The notes under the pieces are model-generated. The model had not been told where the DNA came from, searched no databases, and saw only the letters and a program-made list of their open reading frames with translations. From Henningerozyma blattae CBS 6284 (lineage: Eukaryota; Ascomycota; Saccharomycetes; Saccharomycetales; Saccharomycetaceae): 64,000 bases of DNA. Made by a program: the position numbers and the translations under genes. This document shows, piece after piece, positions 50,531 through 61,977 of the stretch. Location: assembly GCF_000315915.1 (NCBI RefSeq), contig NC_020190.1:806001-870000 (forward strand), given 5' to 3'. Every line of letters begins with the position of its first letter. Position 1 is the stretch's first letter.

Positions 50531-51020
50531 ATGAATTTATAATGTATGTAATATTTATTTATTTTTACTTTTATAAAAATACAAAAAACAAACAAACTCT
50601 TCATTACATATTTTTAATATTTAATTTTTTATTTATTTTATTTTTTTTTTTTTTTTTTGTACTCATCGCTAATTGCATTTTTTTTCAATCAAAAACAATC
50701 TAACTTTTTTGACTAATTTTTCGGCCGGAAACGGCAAGATGTGTCATGATTACTTCATGTAGAAACCCATTCATTCTTTAAGGAAACTCTGCGTCATCCT
50801 TAATAAACACTACTCCGTTTTAAGGAACTCTGTGTCATTTATTTTTTTTTTTTCAATGACTATAATATAATAAATCGATAAATTAAGCGCCAATGAGGAA
50901 TATATATAAGCATCCCTATTCTCACAAGAATAAGATTTCGGGTAAAGAAGAAGAAGTACATCAAAGCAAAAGCAAAGTAGGCTAAGTTAATTCACATCAA
51001 TTCAAATTATTCAAAATACA
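50531..51020. promoter_or_regulatory. ARG4 promoter region with repeated TTAAGGAA-CTCTG-GTCAT element
   Basis: Contains a long T-run after DED81 (50641-50658) and another at 50842-50851. Between them is a 20-bp element TTAAGGAAACTCTGCGTCAT at 50778-50797, repeated as TTAAGGAACTCTGTGTCAT at 50820-50838. A further GTGTCAT lies at 50741. The GTCAT ends are Gcn4 half-sites (ATGAC). ATGACGCA differs from a full Gcn4 site by one base. ARG4 is a general-control gene in yeast, so bZIP control here is plausible. Confidence 0.55.
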
Positions 51021-52421
51021 ATGTCTGGTAGTACTCAAAAATTATGGGGTGGTAGATTCACCGGTGAAACCGATCCATTGATGCATTTATATAACGCTTC
51101 CCTACCTTATGATTACAAAATGTATAAAGCTGATTTAGAAGGTACAAAAGTTTATACTTCAGGTCTGCAAAAATTAGGACTATTAACTTCAGAAGAATTG
51201 GAAAAAATTCATTATGGTTTAGGTGAAATTAAAAAGGAATGGGATAATGGTACTTTTAAGCGTCACCCAAATGATGAAGATATCCATACTGCCAATGAAA
51301 GACGTCTTGGCGAAATCATTGGAACTCATATCGCAGGTAAAGTTCACACAGGTAGATCTCGTAACGATCAATGTGTCACAGATTTAAGAATCTATTGTCG
51401 TGATATCTTGGTCGAAAAATTATTACCTTTCATGATTGATTTAGTTCAAGTTATAACAAAGAGAGCTGAAAATGAAATTGATATTTTAATGCCAGGTTAT
51501 ACTCATTTACAAAGAGCTCAACCAATTAGATGGTCCCATTGGTTAAGTTCTTATGCTACTTATTTCACTGAAGATTATAAAAGGTTGAAACAAGTCTTGG
51601 AAAGATTAAATAAATGTCCTTTGGGTGCTGGGGCAATTGCAGGTCATCCATATGGAATTGATAGACAATATTTATCAGATGAATTGGGTTTCAATTCAAT
51701 TATTGGTAATTCTTTAGTAGCAGTTTCCGATAGAGATTTCATTGTAGATATCATGTTTTGGTCTACTTTATTCATGAATCATATTTCAAGATTTTCCGAA
51801 GATTTAATCATTTATTCTACTGCTGAATTCGGTTTCATTAAATTAAGTGATGCTTATTCCACAGGTTCTTCATTGATGCCTCAAAAGAAAAACGCAGATT
51901 CATTAGAATTATTAAGAGGCAAATCTGGTAGAGTATTTGGCCAATTAAGTGGGTTTTTAATGAGTTTGAAAGGTATTCCATCTACTTACGATAAAGATAT
52001 GCAAGAAGATAAAGAACCTTTATTTGATTGCTTAACCACAGTAGAGCATTCGATCTTAATTGCTACGGGTGTCATCTCTACATTAACTGTTCAAAAGGAA
52101 AATATGCAAAAAGCACTAACCATGGACATGTTATCCACTGATTTAGCTGATTATTTGGTGATGAAAGGTGTTCCATTCAGAGAAACCCATCACATCTCAG
52201 GTGAATGTGTCGCCTTGGCTGAAAAATTAAATTTATCTGGTATTGATAAGTTAACTTTGGAACAATATCAAGAAATTGATTCAAGATTTGAAAAGGATTT
52301 ATTCGAAACTTTTAATTTTGAAAAGAGTGTGGAAAAGAGAAATGCCATTGGTGGTACTGCCAAGTCAGCTGTTCTCAAACAATTAGCTTCTTTAAACGAA
52401 GAAATCTCTTCTACTAATTAA
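51021..52421 (+). CDS. ARG4: Arg4, argininosuccinate lyase
   Basis: A 466-residue protein (S. cerevisiae 463) that cleaves argininosuccinate to arginine and fumarate, the last step of arginine synthesis. Family markers are [14 protein letters not shown] at the N-terminus, [23 protein letters not shown] and the fumarate-lyase signature [19 protein letters not shown] with the catalytic serine. The protein is cytosolic and acts as a tetramer. The start ATG at 51021 gives the family N-terminus. Confidence 0.98.
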   Translation: MSGSTQKLWGGRFTGETDPLMHLYNASLPYDYKMYKADLEGTKVYTSGLQKLGLLTSEELEKIHYGLGEIKKEWDNGTFKRHPNDEDIHTANERRLGEIIGTHIAGKVHTGRSRNDQCVTDLRIYCRDILVEKLLPFMIDLVQVITKRAENEIDILMPGYTHLQRAQPIRWSHWLSSYATYFTEDYKRLKQVLERLNKCPLGAGAIAGHPYGIDRQYLSDELGFNSIIGNSLVAVSDRDFIVDIMFWSTLFMNHISRFSEDLIIYSTAEFGFIKLSDAYSTGSSLMPQKKNADSLELLRGKSGRVFGQLSGFLMSLKGIPSTYDKDMQEDKEPLFDCLTTVEHSILIATGVISTLTVQKENMQKALTMDMLSTDLADYLVMKGVPFRETHHISGECVALAEKLNLSGIDKLTLEQYQEIDSRFEKDLFETFNFEKSVEKRNAIGGTAKSAVLKQLASLNEEISSTN

Positions 52422-53155
52422 GACTTTTCAAACCATTATTATTTACCTTGTTCTATAAAACCAAATTTGCATATCTATATAATTCAATCATATACATCTA
52501 AAAGAAAAAAAATTGAAGCATCTTATATATAGCTTATTCTACAAAATTCTCTCTTTATAACCCTAAAAAGCCGCCAGCGTTACCCTGTGAAACCTCAGGG
52601 TTACCCGTCAGTAACTCGAATTTCCATTTTGAATAAAGTGGCAAAATTCGGGAAAAAGGGGAGGGCTTCCCTAAAAGGAGGTTTGATGAGGACAAGCAAA
52701 TTCTGCGAAAAGGTGGCGCATTGGAATATCCGTAATTCCTTAAACTGCCTTGGAGATTCTAACTGTTAAAGATAATTAAAACAATTAACTAATAGTTAAA
52801 AAAATTATAATATAAACTATTATAAGCTAATCAGATATAGTTCAAATAAATTTTAAATAACAAATTGAATTACATATCCAATCTATTAACATACAATATT
52901 ACACTTTTTACCGTTGATTTTTTTTGTTGCCCATTCGGAATATCCCTTCAATCGAATCTTTAATAATTAATAAACTAATATATCAAGTATTAATATTAGA
53001 AGAATATAAAATTTACAATCAATTTAGCAAGTGCAACAATTTGTAAACTTTACAAGAATATCTCAATTGGAAGTAAGTTAAATATTAAAAAAATAAAAAA
53101 ATAAAAAATAAAAAAAGAATATATCAACATAAATATTTCATAATTATAATATAAT
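52422..53155. promoter_or_regulatory. ARG4-YSC84 intergenic region, YSC83 absent; small GC-rich island
   Basis: In S. cerevisiae YSC83 lies here; no such gene is present. About 52560-52760 is GC-richer and contains GTTACCCTG and GGGTTACCCGTC, the latter with a Reb1 core TTACCCG (about 52602-52608). A 60-codon frame inside (52587-52769) has no recognisable homology. The right half is AT-rich YSC84 promoter/leader. Confidence 0.45.
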
Positions 53156-54903
53156 ATGGGTCTAAATAATCCTGTTCCAAGAGGTTTAAAAGCTGAATCA
53201 AAGTATGTATAGATTTATCATTCTATTTATTATATTCAATCTGAAGAAAATACGATTGCTTTAGTTTAAAAGAATTTTTTCATTTACTAACATCGCTCAA
53301 TTATAAAACTGGAAAAAAAATAATTCTATAAAATCCTTCGAGATTTCTTTGACGAAGGTTTTTGGTCACTATTTTTTTCTGTTTTTAATATCTTTTATAC
53401 TATTTTCATTTTAGGAAAGCTGCAAACATTTTAAGAAGTTTTGTTAAACCAAACCAAGTGTTTGGTCAAGATCAAGTCATTCCACCAGATGTTTTAAAGA
53501 GAGCTAAAGGTTTAGCTGTTATTACTGTTTTAAAAGCCGGTTTTCTTTTCTCTGGTAGAGCTGGTTCAGGTGTTATTGTTGCAAGATTACGTGATGGTAC
53601 ATGGTCTGCTCCATCTGGTATCTCTATGGCTGGTGCTGGTGCTGGTGGTTTAGTCGGTGTTGAATTGACAGATTTCGTCTTTATCTTAAACACAACAGAT
53701 GCAGTTAAATCATTTTCAGAATTCGGTACCATTACTTTAGGTGGTAATGTTTCTGTTTCTGCTGGTCCATTAGGTAGAAACGCTGAAGCTGCTGCTTCGG
53801 CTTCAACAGGTGGTCTTTCATCTGTCTTTGCATACTCTAAGAGTAAAGGTTTATTTGCAGGTATTTCTGTAGAAGGTTCTGTTATTGTTGAAAGAAGAGA
53901 CGCCAATGCTAAATTTTATGGTAGAAATGTAAATGCTAAACAAATTTTAGGTGGTAAAGTTAGACCACCTCCAGCTGTGGATCCATTGTTCCGTATTTTG
54001 GAATCTAGAGCTTTCAACTATAAGAATTCTTATGATGACTATTATGGAGAAGATCATGACAATGAAAGTTTCTATGCAGATATTCCAGACTCTTTCGTCT
54101 CAAGTGATGCTTCTTCAGCCAGGCCAAACACTAGATCAAGTAGATGGAGAGGCGATGGTGACGATTCTAGAAGCTACCGTGAGGATTACGACGATGATGA
54201 CTATGATGATGACTACGATGATAATGGTTATGATGATAGGCGTGGTGGTGGAGCCAATAGAGGTGGTAGAGGTGGTGGCAGAGGAGGTCAATACTTAGAT
54301 GATGGTTACGATGACCGTCGTTCCACTAGAAGAGGTGATGATTATGATGATGATAGGGCGTATGGTCATGGTAATAGAGACGATTATGGTAGGGGCGACT
54401 ATGGCAGTAGTAACAGTAGAAATGCTAGTGGTGATTACGGTAGGGGTGATTACGGTAGTAGCAATAGAGATAGGGATTATGGTAAAGGCGATTATGGTGC
54501 TAATGATAGCCAGCGTGGTGGTTCTAGAGACTATTATCAAAACCAAAGAAACAGTTCATATGGAGATGACAATTACAGAAGCGGGAATAGTCCCCGTAAC
54601 GGCAATGGTAGCCGTGATATAAATAGATATTCTTCAGGTGGTTCCTACGATAGACAGGCGCCAGCTTCTCCACCTGGTCCTTCACGTATGACAGGTATCC
54701 CTACAAGAGACGATGCAGTACCAGGATCTCCAAAAGCTGTCGCATTATATTCATTTACTGGTGAAGAAAGAGGCGATTTATCATTCAGAAAGGGTGATGT
54801 TATTACTATTATTAAAAAGTCAGAATCTCAAAATGATTGGTGGACTGGGAGAGTCAGTGGGAGAGAGGGTATCTTCCCAGCTAATTATGTTGAGCTGGTT
54901 TAA
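53156..54903 (+). CDS. YSC84: Ysc84, SYLF + SH3 actin-binding protein (two exons)
   Basis: Spliced product of 53156-53202 and 53415-54903, 511 residues. Exon 1 encodes MGLNNPVPRGLKAES and splits a lysine codon, as in S. cerevisiae. The SYLF (Ysc84 actin-binding) domain spans about residues 15-225 (VLKRAKGLAVITVLKAGFLF, GSGVIVARLRDGTWSAPS, ELTDFVFILNT). A long low-complexity linker rich in Gly, Asp, Tyr and Arg follows. The C-terminal SH3 domain (KAVALYSFTGEERGDLSFRK ... NDWWTGRV ... GIFPANYVELV) is intact. Ysc84/Lsb3 act at cortical actin patches in endocytosis with Las17 and Sla1. ARG4 on one side and MIP6 on the other favour YSC84 over its sister LSB3. Confidence 0.95.
53203..53414 (+). other. 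Spliceosomal intron of YSC84
   Basis: 5' splice site GTATGT at 53203, branch site TACTAAC at 53285-53291, acceptor TTTTAG ending at 53414. Length is 212 nt. The branch-to-acceptor distance is about 124 nt, and no other YAG intervenes. Joining restores the conserved ESKKAAN reading. Confidence 0.93.
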
Positions 54904-55479
54904 CGTAATAAATTGATGATTCCTTTAAAACTAAAATCTTAAAAAATTAAAAAAAACAAAAAATAAAAAAAAAATAAGCAAACAAAAAAAGATAAAAGGG
55001 AATATCAAGACCGTAGGTAAATTCCTCAAAATTGTATAATCTTATTTGTTTTCTAATAATTCCTTGATGTTATTTATTTTATCTTAATTACTACAGTATA
55101 TATATATTGCAACTATATATGAATATATATATCGATATATACTCCCATAATATGGCTATTGCCAGTTGAATAAAATTATAAATAAACTAAATAACACTAA
55201 CAGTCCTTGTTCCAGGGAGTATATGTTCAAATTTTTGATGTGCTAATTACTTTATATACAAATGTTATACTATATAGGAACTTCTATTTTGATAAAAACT
55301 TAGTGGTAAAATTACTATAAAAATTCTCTTCTTAAATATAATTTAATATTTTTTTTAAATAGCCAATAATATTAATTCTAAAGCTTGGATTCAATTTATA
55401 AAAAGAATTGCAAAATACCTATAAAACAAAAAGAAGAGGAATAGCTTTAAATTAAATTGAAAGTTTTTTGTCAAGTTAG
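54904..55479. other. Convergent YSC84/MIP6 3' region
   Basis: AT-rich interval with A-runs after YSC84 and TATATATATC repeats near 55098-55142. No gene is seen. Confidence 0.45.
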
Positions 55480-57774
55480 CTAAGTTCTTCCAAATCCTAA
55501 AACACTTGCTGCCTCTTCAATCTGTTGAAGGAATAATTGTCTAGTTTGAGGAATATATTTTACTTGATTTAAGAATAGTAGAATATTCTTTCCGTCCCCA
55601 TTCCAATAAATATCAAATATAAATTCTGCGATACAAGTTAGATTTTCCTCTCTTGTAGCAAATGGAAACTTAATAAATTCAATTTTTTCCCTAATTTTCT
55701 TTTTCAGTTGATCAATAATTTGTCTTCTTGTTTTAAATTCTGAGTAATAAGGTATTTTTGGCGGTGAAAATTTCTTGAGACAAATAATATAATCTGGATA
55801 TACTTTAACATTAGTTGGATCCATAGGTCTTTTAAGGACATTACTATTTTCCTCAGAAGCTTTGGCTTCAGAGTTTGTACTAGTTTTAATTTCGCTTATA
55901 TTTTCATCTTTATTCACTTCTATTTTAATTGCATTTAAAGGTTCATGTGATTCCCAAGAGGTATTAATAATACTACCACCAACTAATCTGCCTTTGAGAA
56001 ATTTATATAATTTCAATGCATCCTTACTTTCTTTGCATGATATATAGCCAAAAAAGGTTAAGGGATCTTGAATATAGGATGTAATTATTATATCTTTCAC
56101 ATCAATTTTTTCTTGCACTGTCAAATACTTCAAAAACTCCGGATTGCAAACAACGCTTAGATTTTCTAAATATACCCTTAGTTTTGCTGGTGATGATGCG
56201 TTTGCTAATTTTTCTAAAGTCTTAGGGAAAGATATTAAATCTACAGTTAATGTTTTCCCTTCGAATTCACAGTCTTTTAATTTACCGAATGTTACTGTAG
56301 AATCATTCAAATCATTGAATTTTATAAATACTTCTCTTAAATTTGTGGTTTTATCTTGTGTCTTAACAATTATATCTTTCTTATCTACCGATTTTGGCAT
56401 AAACCGTAAAATATCCTTTTTCAGTATATAATTTGGTAAATTTGAAATATGGATAGTGTTTTTAATGGGTGTTAATTTGGGTTCAATAGTCAAATTATGT
56501 CTAATTTCATTAGGAACGGGATTTTTAACTATATTTTGTTCAAATTTTAAATTTCTTATAATTTTATTAAAATGGATATTACAGTAAATCACGTCATTCA
56601 AAAACTTTTGACCATTTGATTGTTCAATTGCATTTTTTGCATCTGTTTCTTTCTTAAAGAAAATAAAACCAATTTTTTTTTCAAATTCAATCTTACATGA
56701 AATAATTTTACCAAATTTTTTAAAATAATCATAAAAGAATCTTGTTGTTAGCAAAGGATTTTCTGTTGGTAAGTTCTTAAAAAATACATTTGTTCCGAAA
56801 TTCTGTAGAGATGTTTTATCTCTAATTGATGGCATAATAATAATTTCTTTTTTATTATTAAAGATATTTTTTTTGTAACAGTTTTCATCAATTATCTTTT
56901 CAATTTCAAAATTATCCTTAAAATTTAAATACCCATATCCTAAAGAGTTTTGAGTCTTGGAATCTTTACATAGCTTAGAAGAAACAAATGAAACATATTT
57001 TTTAAAATAAGTGTTCAAATCTTTCTCAGTTATTATTGAATCTAGGTTTTTTATAAATAGAGCTGTACATTTCTCAAAATTTGTTATATTTTTCATTTTT
57101 ATAACGTTATTGGAATTATCAATATTCTTATTATCAATTTTAACAAAATTATCAAAGCTGCCAATTGAAAGTGTGTTTGAATTCGAATTCGAATCAGAAT
57201 CCGTTTTGGAGTGTGTATTGGTATCTAACGTATATTTTGAATTGATACCAGTGTTATCACTATTCGTATTTGAATATGAACTGGAGAGTGTATTGGTATT
57301 TGAACTTGAGAAATTATGTGGAACTGAAGTTAGTGTTCCATTCTTTAATAATTTATTTTTAATCTTTGTAGAATGCCAATTGTTCGAATCTATCCAATTG
57401 TTTTCGTTTAAATTTTGGCCAATTAAATAATCAGTTTTCTCGTAAATATCTTCAAGGATAAAGCTATTTGGATTCTCAGTTTTATAATTATTTTTAAAAT
57501 ATTCATAATTTTTCCTTTTATGGGAGCTATCATTATCAAATTTGGAGAATTTTTGACTATAGTTAAAACCGTTTTTGAAATCTTGAGAATTAATTTGATT
57601 CGTAAAGGGTTCTACGTTAAATGTATCATTATTCAAATGTTCAAAATTTGATTGATATGAATTATTTCGTCCGGAATTAACATTGAAAGGAATATTTTTC
57701 AGAATTTCCTCTTCACCATTATTTTTGTTTTTCTTAGAAGAAAAATATTTCTTTTTTTCATTTGGATCAAACAT
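55480..57774 (-). CDS. MIP6: Mip6/Pes4-type four-RRM RNA-binding protein
   Basis: A 764-residue protein. The N-terminal ~230 residues are Asn/Ser-rich. Four RRMs follow: RRM1 starting ALFIKNLD (about 238), RRM2 with NVFFKNLP (about 325), RRM3 with TIHISNLP (about 445) and RRM4 with RVYLENLS (about 540). A C-terminal helical segment ends RQLFLQQIEEAASVLGFGRT. S. cerevisiae Mip6 (interacts with the mRNA export factor Mex67) and its sister Pes4 (sporulation translation control) have this layout. Position beside YSC84 and ARG4 favours MIP6 (YHR015W), though the locus may be equally related to both sisters. Confidence 0.88.
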   Translation of the reverse strand: MFDPNEKKKYFSSKKNKNNGEEEILKNIPFNVNSGRNNSYQSNFEHLNNDTFNVEPFTNQINSQDFKNGFNYSQKFSKFDNDSSHKRKNYEYFKNNYKTENPNSFILEDIYEKTDYLIGQNLNENNWIDSNNWHSTKIKNKLLKNGTLTSVPHNFSSSNTNTLSSSYSNTNSDNTGINSKYTLDTNTHSKTDSDSNSNSNTLSIGSFDNFVKIDNKNIDNSNNVIKMKNITNFEKCTALFIKNLDSIITEKDLNTYFKKYVSFVSSKLCKDSKTQNSLGYGYLNFKDNFEIEKIIDENCYKKNIFNNKKEIIIMPSIRDKTSLQNFGTNVFFKNLPTENPLLTTRFFYDYFKKFGKIISCKIEFEKKIGFIFFKKETDAKNAIEQSNGQKFLNDVIYCNIHFNKIIRNLKFEQNIVKNPVPNEIRHNLTIEPKLTPIKNTIHISNLPNYILKKDILRFMPKSVDKKDIIVKTQDKTTNLREVFIKFNDLNDSTVTFGKLKDCEFEGKTLTVDLISFPKTLEKLANASSPAKLRVYLENLSVVCNPEFLKYLTVQEKIDVKDIIITSYIQDPLTFFGYISCKESKDALKLYKFLKGRLVGGSIINTSWESHEPLNAIKIEVNKDENISEIKTSTNSEAKASEENSNVLKRPMDPTNVKVYPDYIICLKKFSPPKIPYYSEFKTRRQIIDQLKKKIREKIEFIKFPFATREENLTCIAEFIFDIYWNGDGKNILLFLNQVKYIPQTRQLFLQQIEEAASVLGFGRT

Positions 57775-59049
57775 TGTCTTTCAAAATCTAAGATTAATTA
57801 TTTTATTGTATGTATTTTATTTTTTTTAAATGTTCCAAGAAAACAAAGAGAATGGTTATTTTGCACTTCAGATAATTATATGCAAATTTAAAAACTGTTT
57901 TATCGATAATGATTATTAATATATGATAGACTGAAGTCTCAAAATCTTAAATGTTTGAATATTTTATGGAAAGAAGTAAATATTATTTTTTTCTTTTGTG
58001 TCACTTGGTAAAAAATGAGGGAAAAAAAGGGGAAAATAAATATATATAAAAAAAGAGAGTATGAAAAGAGGTGTCATTAAACAGAAAAGCCAGAAAAAAA
58101 AATACTTCTATCGCCATTGTAAAATTTTTAACAATAGTAAGTAATCGTGCTACCGTTTAAAATATGATGTTCTATTTACTTATGTGCTTATATACCTCCA
58201 AGCTTATAGGTATAATATTTTAGTAGTGTAGGCATAATTATCAAGGGTATTGGTAGAAATCTTCAAATCTTTAATTATGAGACACAATCTAACAACAAGA
58301 TTTTAAGGATATAAAAATAAAAATACAGGAGAGCTATTGAACCACAAACTTTTGAGGAGTTCAAAAAAATAAAAAATAATAGAACAATTGGTGTAAAAAT
58401 GGTTTTATTTCTAAATACTGATCCACCTTCTTGATTTAAAGGTATAAATGCGTGTAGTTGTAACACTAGTAATTATCATACCTGTATAGTTTGAGAAAAA
58501 AACAGAATTTTAAGGGCTTAAATTATTAGAAAGTACTTAAATCAAAAATACTTAGTTTTTCTTTTATATATAAGTAATAACATTAGCCTTATACTGACTG
58601 GTATCATGTTTGATATTTATTATTATTTAAATTACAAGATATATCGTAGTCACCTGGTAAGTTATTCAATATTTGTTAAATCTAATTGAATTACTATACC
58701 GTAGTTTAGCATTGATTTATTGTTTTAATTGTATGGCGATGTATCTCTTTCCCTTTATCATCGGACTCTAATCTCTAGAGAAGAGCTGTAATATCAGGAG
58801 AACCAGATTGAATAACATTTAAGGTATGGTGGAATAGTGATTGGGAACGGTGATCAATTTGCCCATTCTTATCTTGTGAAATAGTGTCTTCTAATGTAAG
58901 ATTATTGTTAATATTTATTAGACTATAGACAGCTATTTCAGCTTCATATTATTCAATACACTTATGTGATTTGTAGTCTGAATATTGTGAGAAACATTTT
59001 ATACAAATATCGTACTTAATAAATCTGCTAATGAATATATTCCTGGTAA
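57775..59049. other. MIP6 upstream region and transposon debris
   Basis: The first few hundred bases are AT-rich MIP6 promoter. Beyond about 58600 the minus strand gives scattered gag-like peptide fragments in broken frames, the tail of the gag relic to the right. No intact gene is present. Confidence 0.4.
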
Positions 59050-60057
59050 TGAATCTCGGACCGTTTACCTTAATTTTTCCATTTCACTGGTTAGTATTTC
59101 TAGTTCAAGTGCGAATTGTGGATATTTTAATAACTTTCTAAAATTTTGAATGGTTTTTCAGTTTTTGAGATATTCAAAATTAGCACAGAAGAATTCTGTC
59201 ATTCACTTGGGTGAACTGATTCACGATAAGTTTGTGTATCAAGTGTGAAGTTTATTTGATCATTACTGAATTTATTTAAGATTTGAATGTATGGTGTAAT
59301 TCTATTTGCCATTTCTTCTGAGAATTTGGAATTTTCTATTGTATCGGTGTTTGCTTCTTCAATAAATAGTTTCTTAATTTGCTCTGAAGACAAGGGTAAT
59401 TTCCCAATTGAGTCTTTAAATCTTAATATGCCATTGAGAATGATCACCGGCAATATATATTGTGGTTTTGATCCGAATGTTGCTTCTATCTGCAACATTG
59501 TTCTTTCATAACATTTTGATAGGTCCTCACATTTTTCTTCTCCATTTATCAGTTTGTAGGTTGATGAAAAGTCTTCAGCCTTTATTTTCATTGAATTATT
59601 GGCATTTCTATCTCTAATCCATTGAACTTTTTCAATACAACTTTTGTTTTCAACACTTTTCTTCACATACTCATCTTCTTCTACTGTTCTCATCAATGCT
59701 TCTTTGACTTTCCTTTCTAGAATTTTTCTAATCAGCTTTGTGTCTTTAAATCTTGGGCTTGGTTTTTGATTTTCGAGTACTATTTTTACGATTGGAATAA
59801 ACTCAATTAATTCCTCAATGGAATTATTCCATCTTTCAAAGTTGTTATCATTTTTGCCTAAAGGAGTTAAGCTTTGCAATGCTTCATTCACTTTGTATTT
59901 TTTGGAGGGCTTTATTACATTCATCAGTAATTGTTGGGTTGTAATCCTTCTCACCGTAGTAATTTCAGAGTTGAGTAAATACATCAGGTGTAGATGGTGA
60001 CATAATAATATCTCCATCTTTGTCTAATTTATTTTTATTTTCTCGTATAATATTCAT
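59050..60057 (-). pseudogene. copia-type gag relic (minus strand)
   Basis: The gag start is probably the ATG at 60055-60057 (MNIIRENKNKLDKDGD...), with an in-frame stop about 30 codons in and then a frame change. The main readable segment is a 272-codon frame ending at 59199. It contains ALQSLTPLGKNDNNFERW, ELIEFIPIVKIVLEN and an alpha-helical gag-like body. Gag-like sequence continues beyond the stop in a broken frame (EYLKN, KLLKYPQFALELEILTSEM). A second, more decayed copy lies at 14.7-15.5 kb. A primer-binding-like site is 66 bp upstream, as expected for the 5' end of a retrotransposon. Confidence 0.7.
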
Positions 60058-60122
60058 CTTTAAGTGTTCTGACAATTTACAACTAGTGGATTAGAGTATT
60101 ATAGATCTCCTAACTTAATGTC

Positions 60123-60136
60123 CAGGGCTCATAACC
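60123..60136 (-). other. Half-tRNA primer-binding site complementary to initiator tRNA-Met anticodon stem-loop
   Basis: The minus strand reads GGTTATGAGCCCTG, complementary to CAGGGCUCAUAACC of yeast initiator tRNA-Met (anticodon CAU included). Ty5 and Drosophila copia are known to prime reverse transcription from this internal region using a cleaved half-tRNA. It lies just upstream of the minus-strand gag start. The LTR that should follow on its other side is gone, replaced within a few bases by plus-strand pol. Confidence 0.75.
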
Positions 60137-61950
60137 TGTTTTAATTAAAAACCGAACTGTATCTCTTACTGCTAACACAAATAAAACTAAATTAAATGAC
60201 TTCTTAATTATTGATTCAGGCGCTAACCAATGCATTATTTGTAACAAAAATCTACTCTCAAATATTAGGCCCATACAATTAGAAATAAATGGAGTAGATG
60301 ACCATAATACCATTATAGGGACACATATAGGAAATTTAACAATTCAACTGGAACATAACGAAATAATTGTCATCAATGATGCGGTATTTGTCCCAGAAGC
60401 GCGTTGCAACTTGCTTGCTACTAATGCACTTACCCGATTAGGATACACATTAATGCAAGATGAAGCAAACTACTGGATGATATTGAACAATCAAACACAA
60501 ACGTCAATAGGTGCAAATTTATCAAATAACTTATATATCTGCACTTTGCCTATTATGATAGACTACTGCTTCACAGCGCCAACTATCCCTAAATATATGG
60601 ATCTTGAAGTATTCTCTGCTAAAGTGAACCGCTATTCTAACTTGGGCAAATTCATAGCAAATGAAGACTTTGTTCCAACATCAGACACTGCCGCACTTTT
60701 GAATAGGATAAATTGACCATTACACACGGCACTTAATTACCATATAATGTTAGGTCATGTACCAATATGCACCATTCGAAAACTAATCAAATCAAAAATG
60801 ATTCCTCCTATTGATGTATCAATAAAAATAGTTGCCCAAATTGATAACTGTCAAGAATGTACCATTGCTAAAGCCCTATCTATCCCTCGCAATAATCACA
60901 CAATAATACTGCAACTAGAAAGTTAGAGAGATAACATATGGATCTAATAGGTCCTTATCTAATTCAAGGCAAAAATACTAACTTCATTGTAATTCGAGAT
61001 GAATTCACTGGTTATATATGAATAGATAACATACCAAGAAAAACTGATGAGGCTACCCTGACATACTTTAGCCAACTACATTCCCACCTTATGAATTCCC
61101 TAACGACCCCGTCTCTGAAATTTGGTGTGATCAAGGAACAGAATTTCATAATATCATTTGGGATAACTATCTGAAATCAGCAGGAATATCTAGAAAGCCA
61201 CTACCACCATATTAACCAAATAAAAATGGTCTTGTTGAGAAATCAAATGGTATTATCAAGAAAAAGGCCAACGTTATACTCCTACCCACAAACACAACTT
61301 ACTCTCAGTTTCTACTCGATTATGCCCTCAAATATGCAGTCATCCTACATAACATCGTACCAGACTCGAAACATGATAAATCACATTTCCAACTACTTCA
61401 TAATACCCAACCCAAACTCCAATTCTTACTTAAATTTGGCTCCGATGCAATAGCAAAAGCACTTCCATTAAAAATCCGTAAGAATACTACCTCACTTCCA
61501 GTAATACCTTTAATTATCATTGGACAAGGTTCTGATAGTAATACATATTTGGTAATGGCTAAAGATGATTTTAAATGTACATCTTATATGATGTATGATA
61601 TCACGCCTCTCGGTACCTATAATTACATAAGGACCATGGCTAAGAAGATAGGTGCTGACAATCATCAGATGGAATGTGGAAATGGACCCAACTCCAATAA
61701 ATCCACGGCTGATGATAAACAACCTAGATCATTTCCTCCATACAGACGTACCACCCTTGAGAACTCATCTACCTATAACAAACCCACATCTAATGTCCCA
61801 ACAGTACAAAAGGATCACTCATTCAACCCCCCAGTCTTTCCATCCAATACTACAAACACAGGGACAGGCGAAAATCTCAAAGGTACCATTAACACTTCCA
61901 CGGGTCTATAGTCTTCGGTTAGAACTCTAAAGATTTCAGAACAAACTTAA
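60135..61950 (+). pseudogene. copia-type pol relic: protease and integrase, broken
   Basis: The frame opens at 60135 and gives an aspartic protease with the active-site motif IIDSGAN (about 60211-60230), running to an in-frame TGA at 60714-60716. Integrase follows. The zinc-binding HHCC segment (YHIMLGH ... CQEC) reads on to TAG at 60924. A frame change precedes MDLIGPY. A TGA at 61019-61021 lies where W is expected. After another frame change comes EIWCDQGTEFHNI (catalytic Asp), and a TAA at 61213 just before PNKNGLVEKSNG (catalytic Glu). Further stops are at 61909 and 61948. At least six stops and two frameshifts make it non-functional. Confidence 0.8.
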
Positions 61951-61977
61951 CCTCCATACTCTGATAAAGAATCCACT

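Noticed and set aside
52587..52769. 60-codon frame in place of YSC83
   Set aside because: No resemblance to Ysc83 or any family. Length is unremarkable for a GC-richer stretch.
54295..54622. Overlapping Met/Thr/Val-rich frames in the YSC84 linker
   Set aside because: Shadows of the Gly/Asp/Tyr repeat coding sequence of YSC84.
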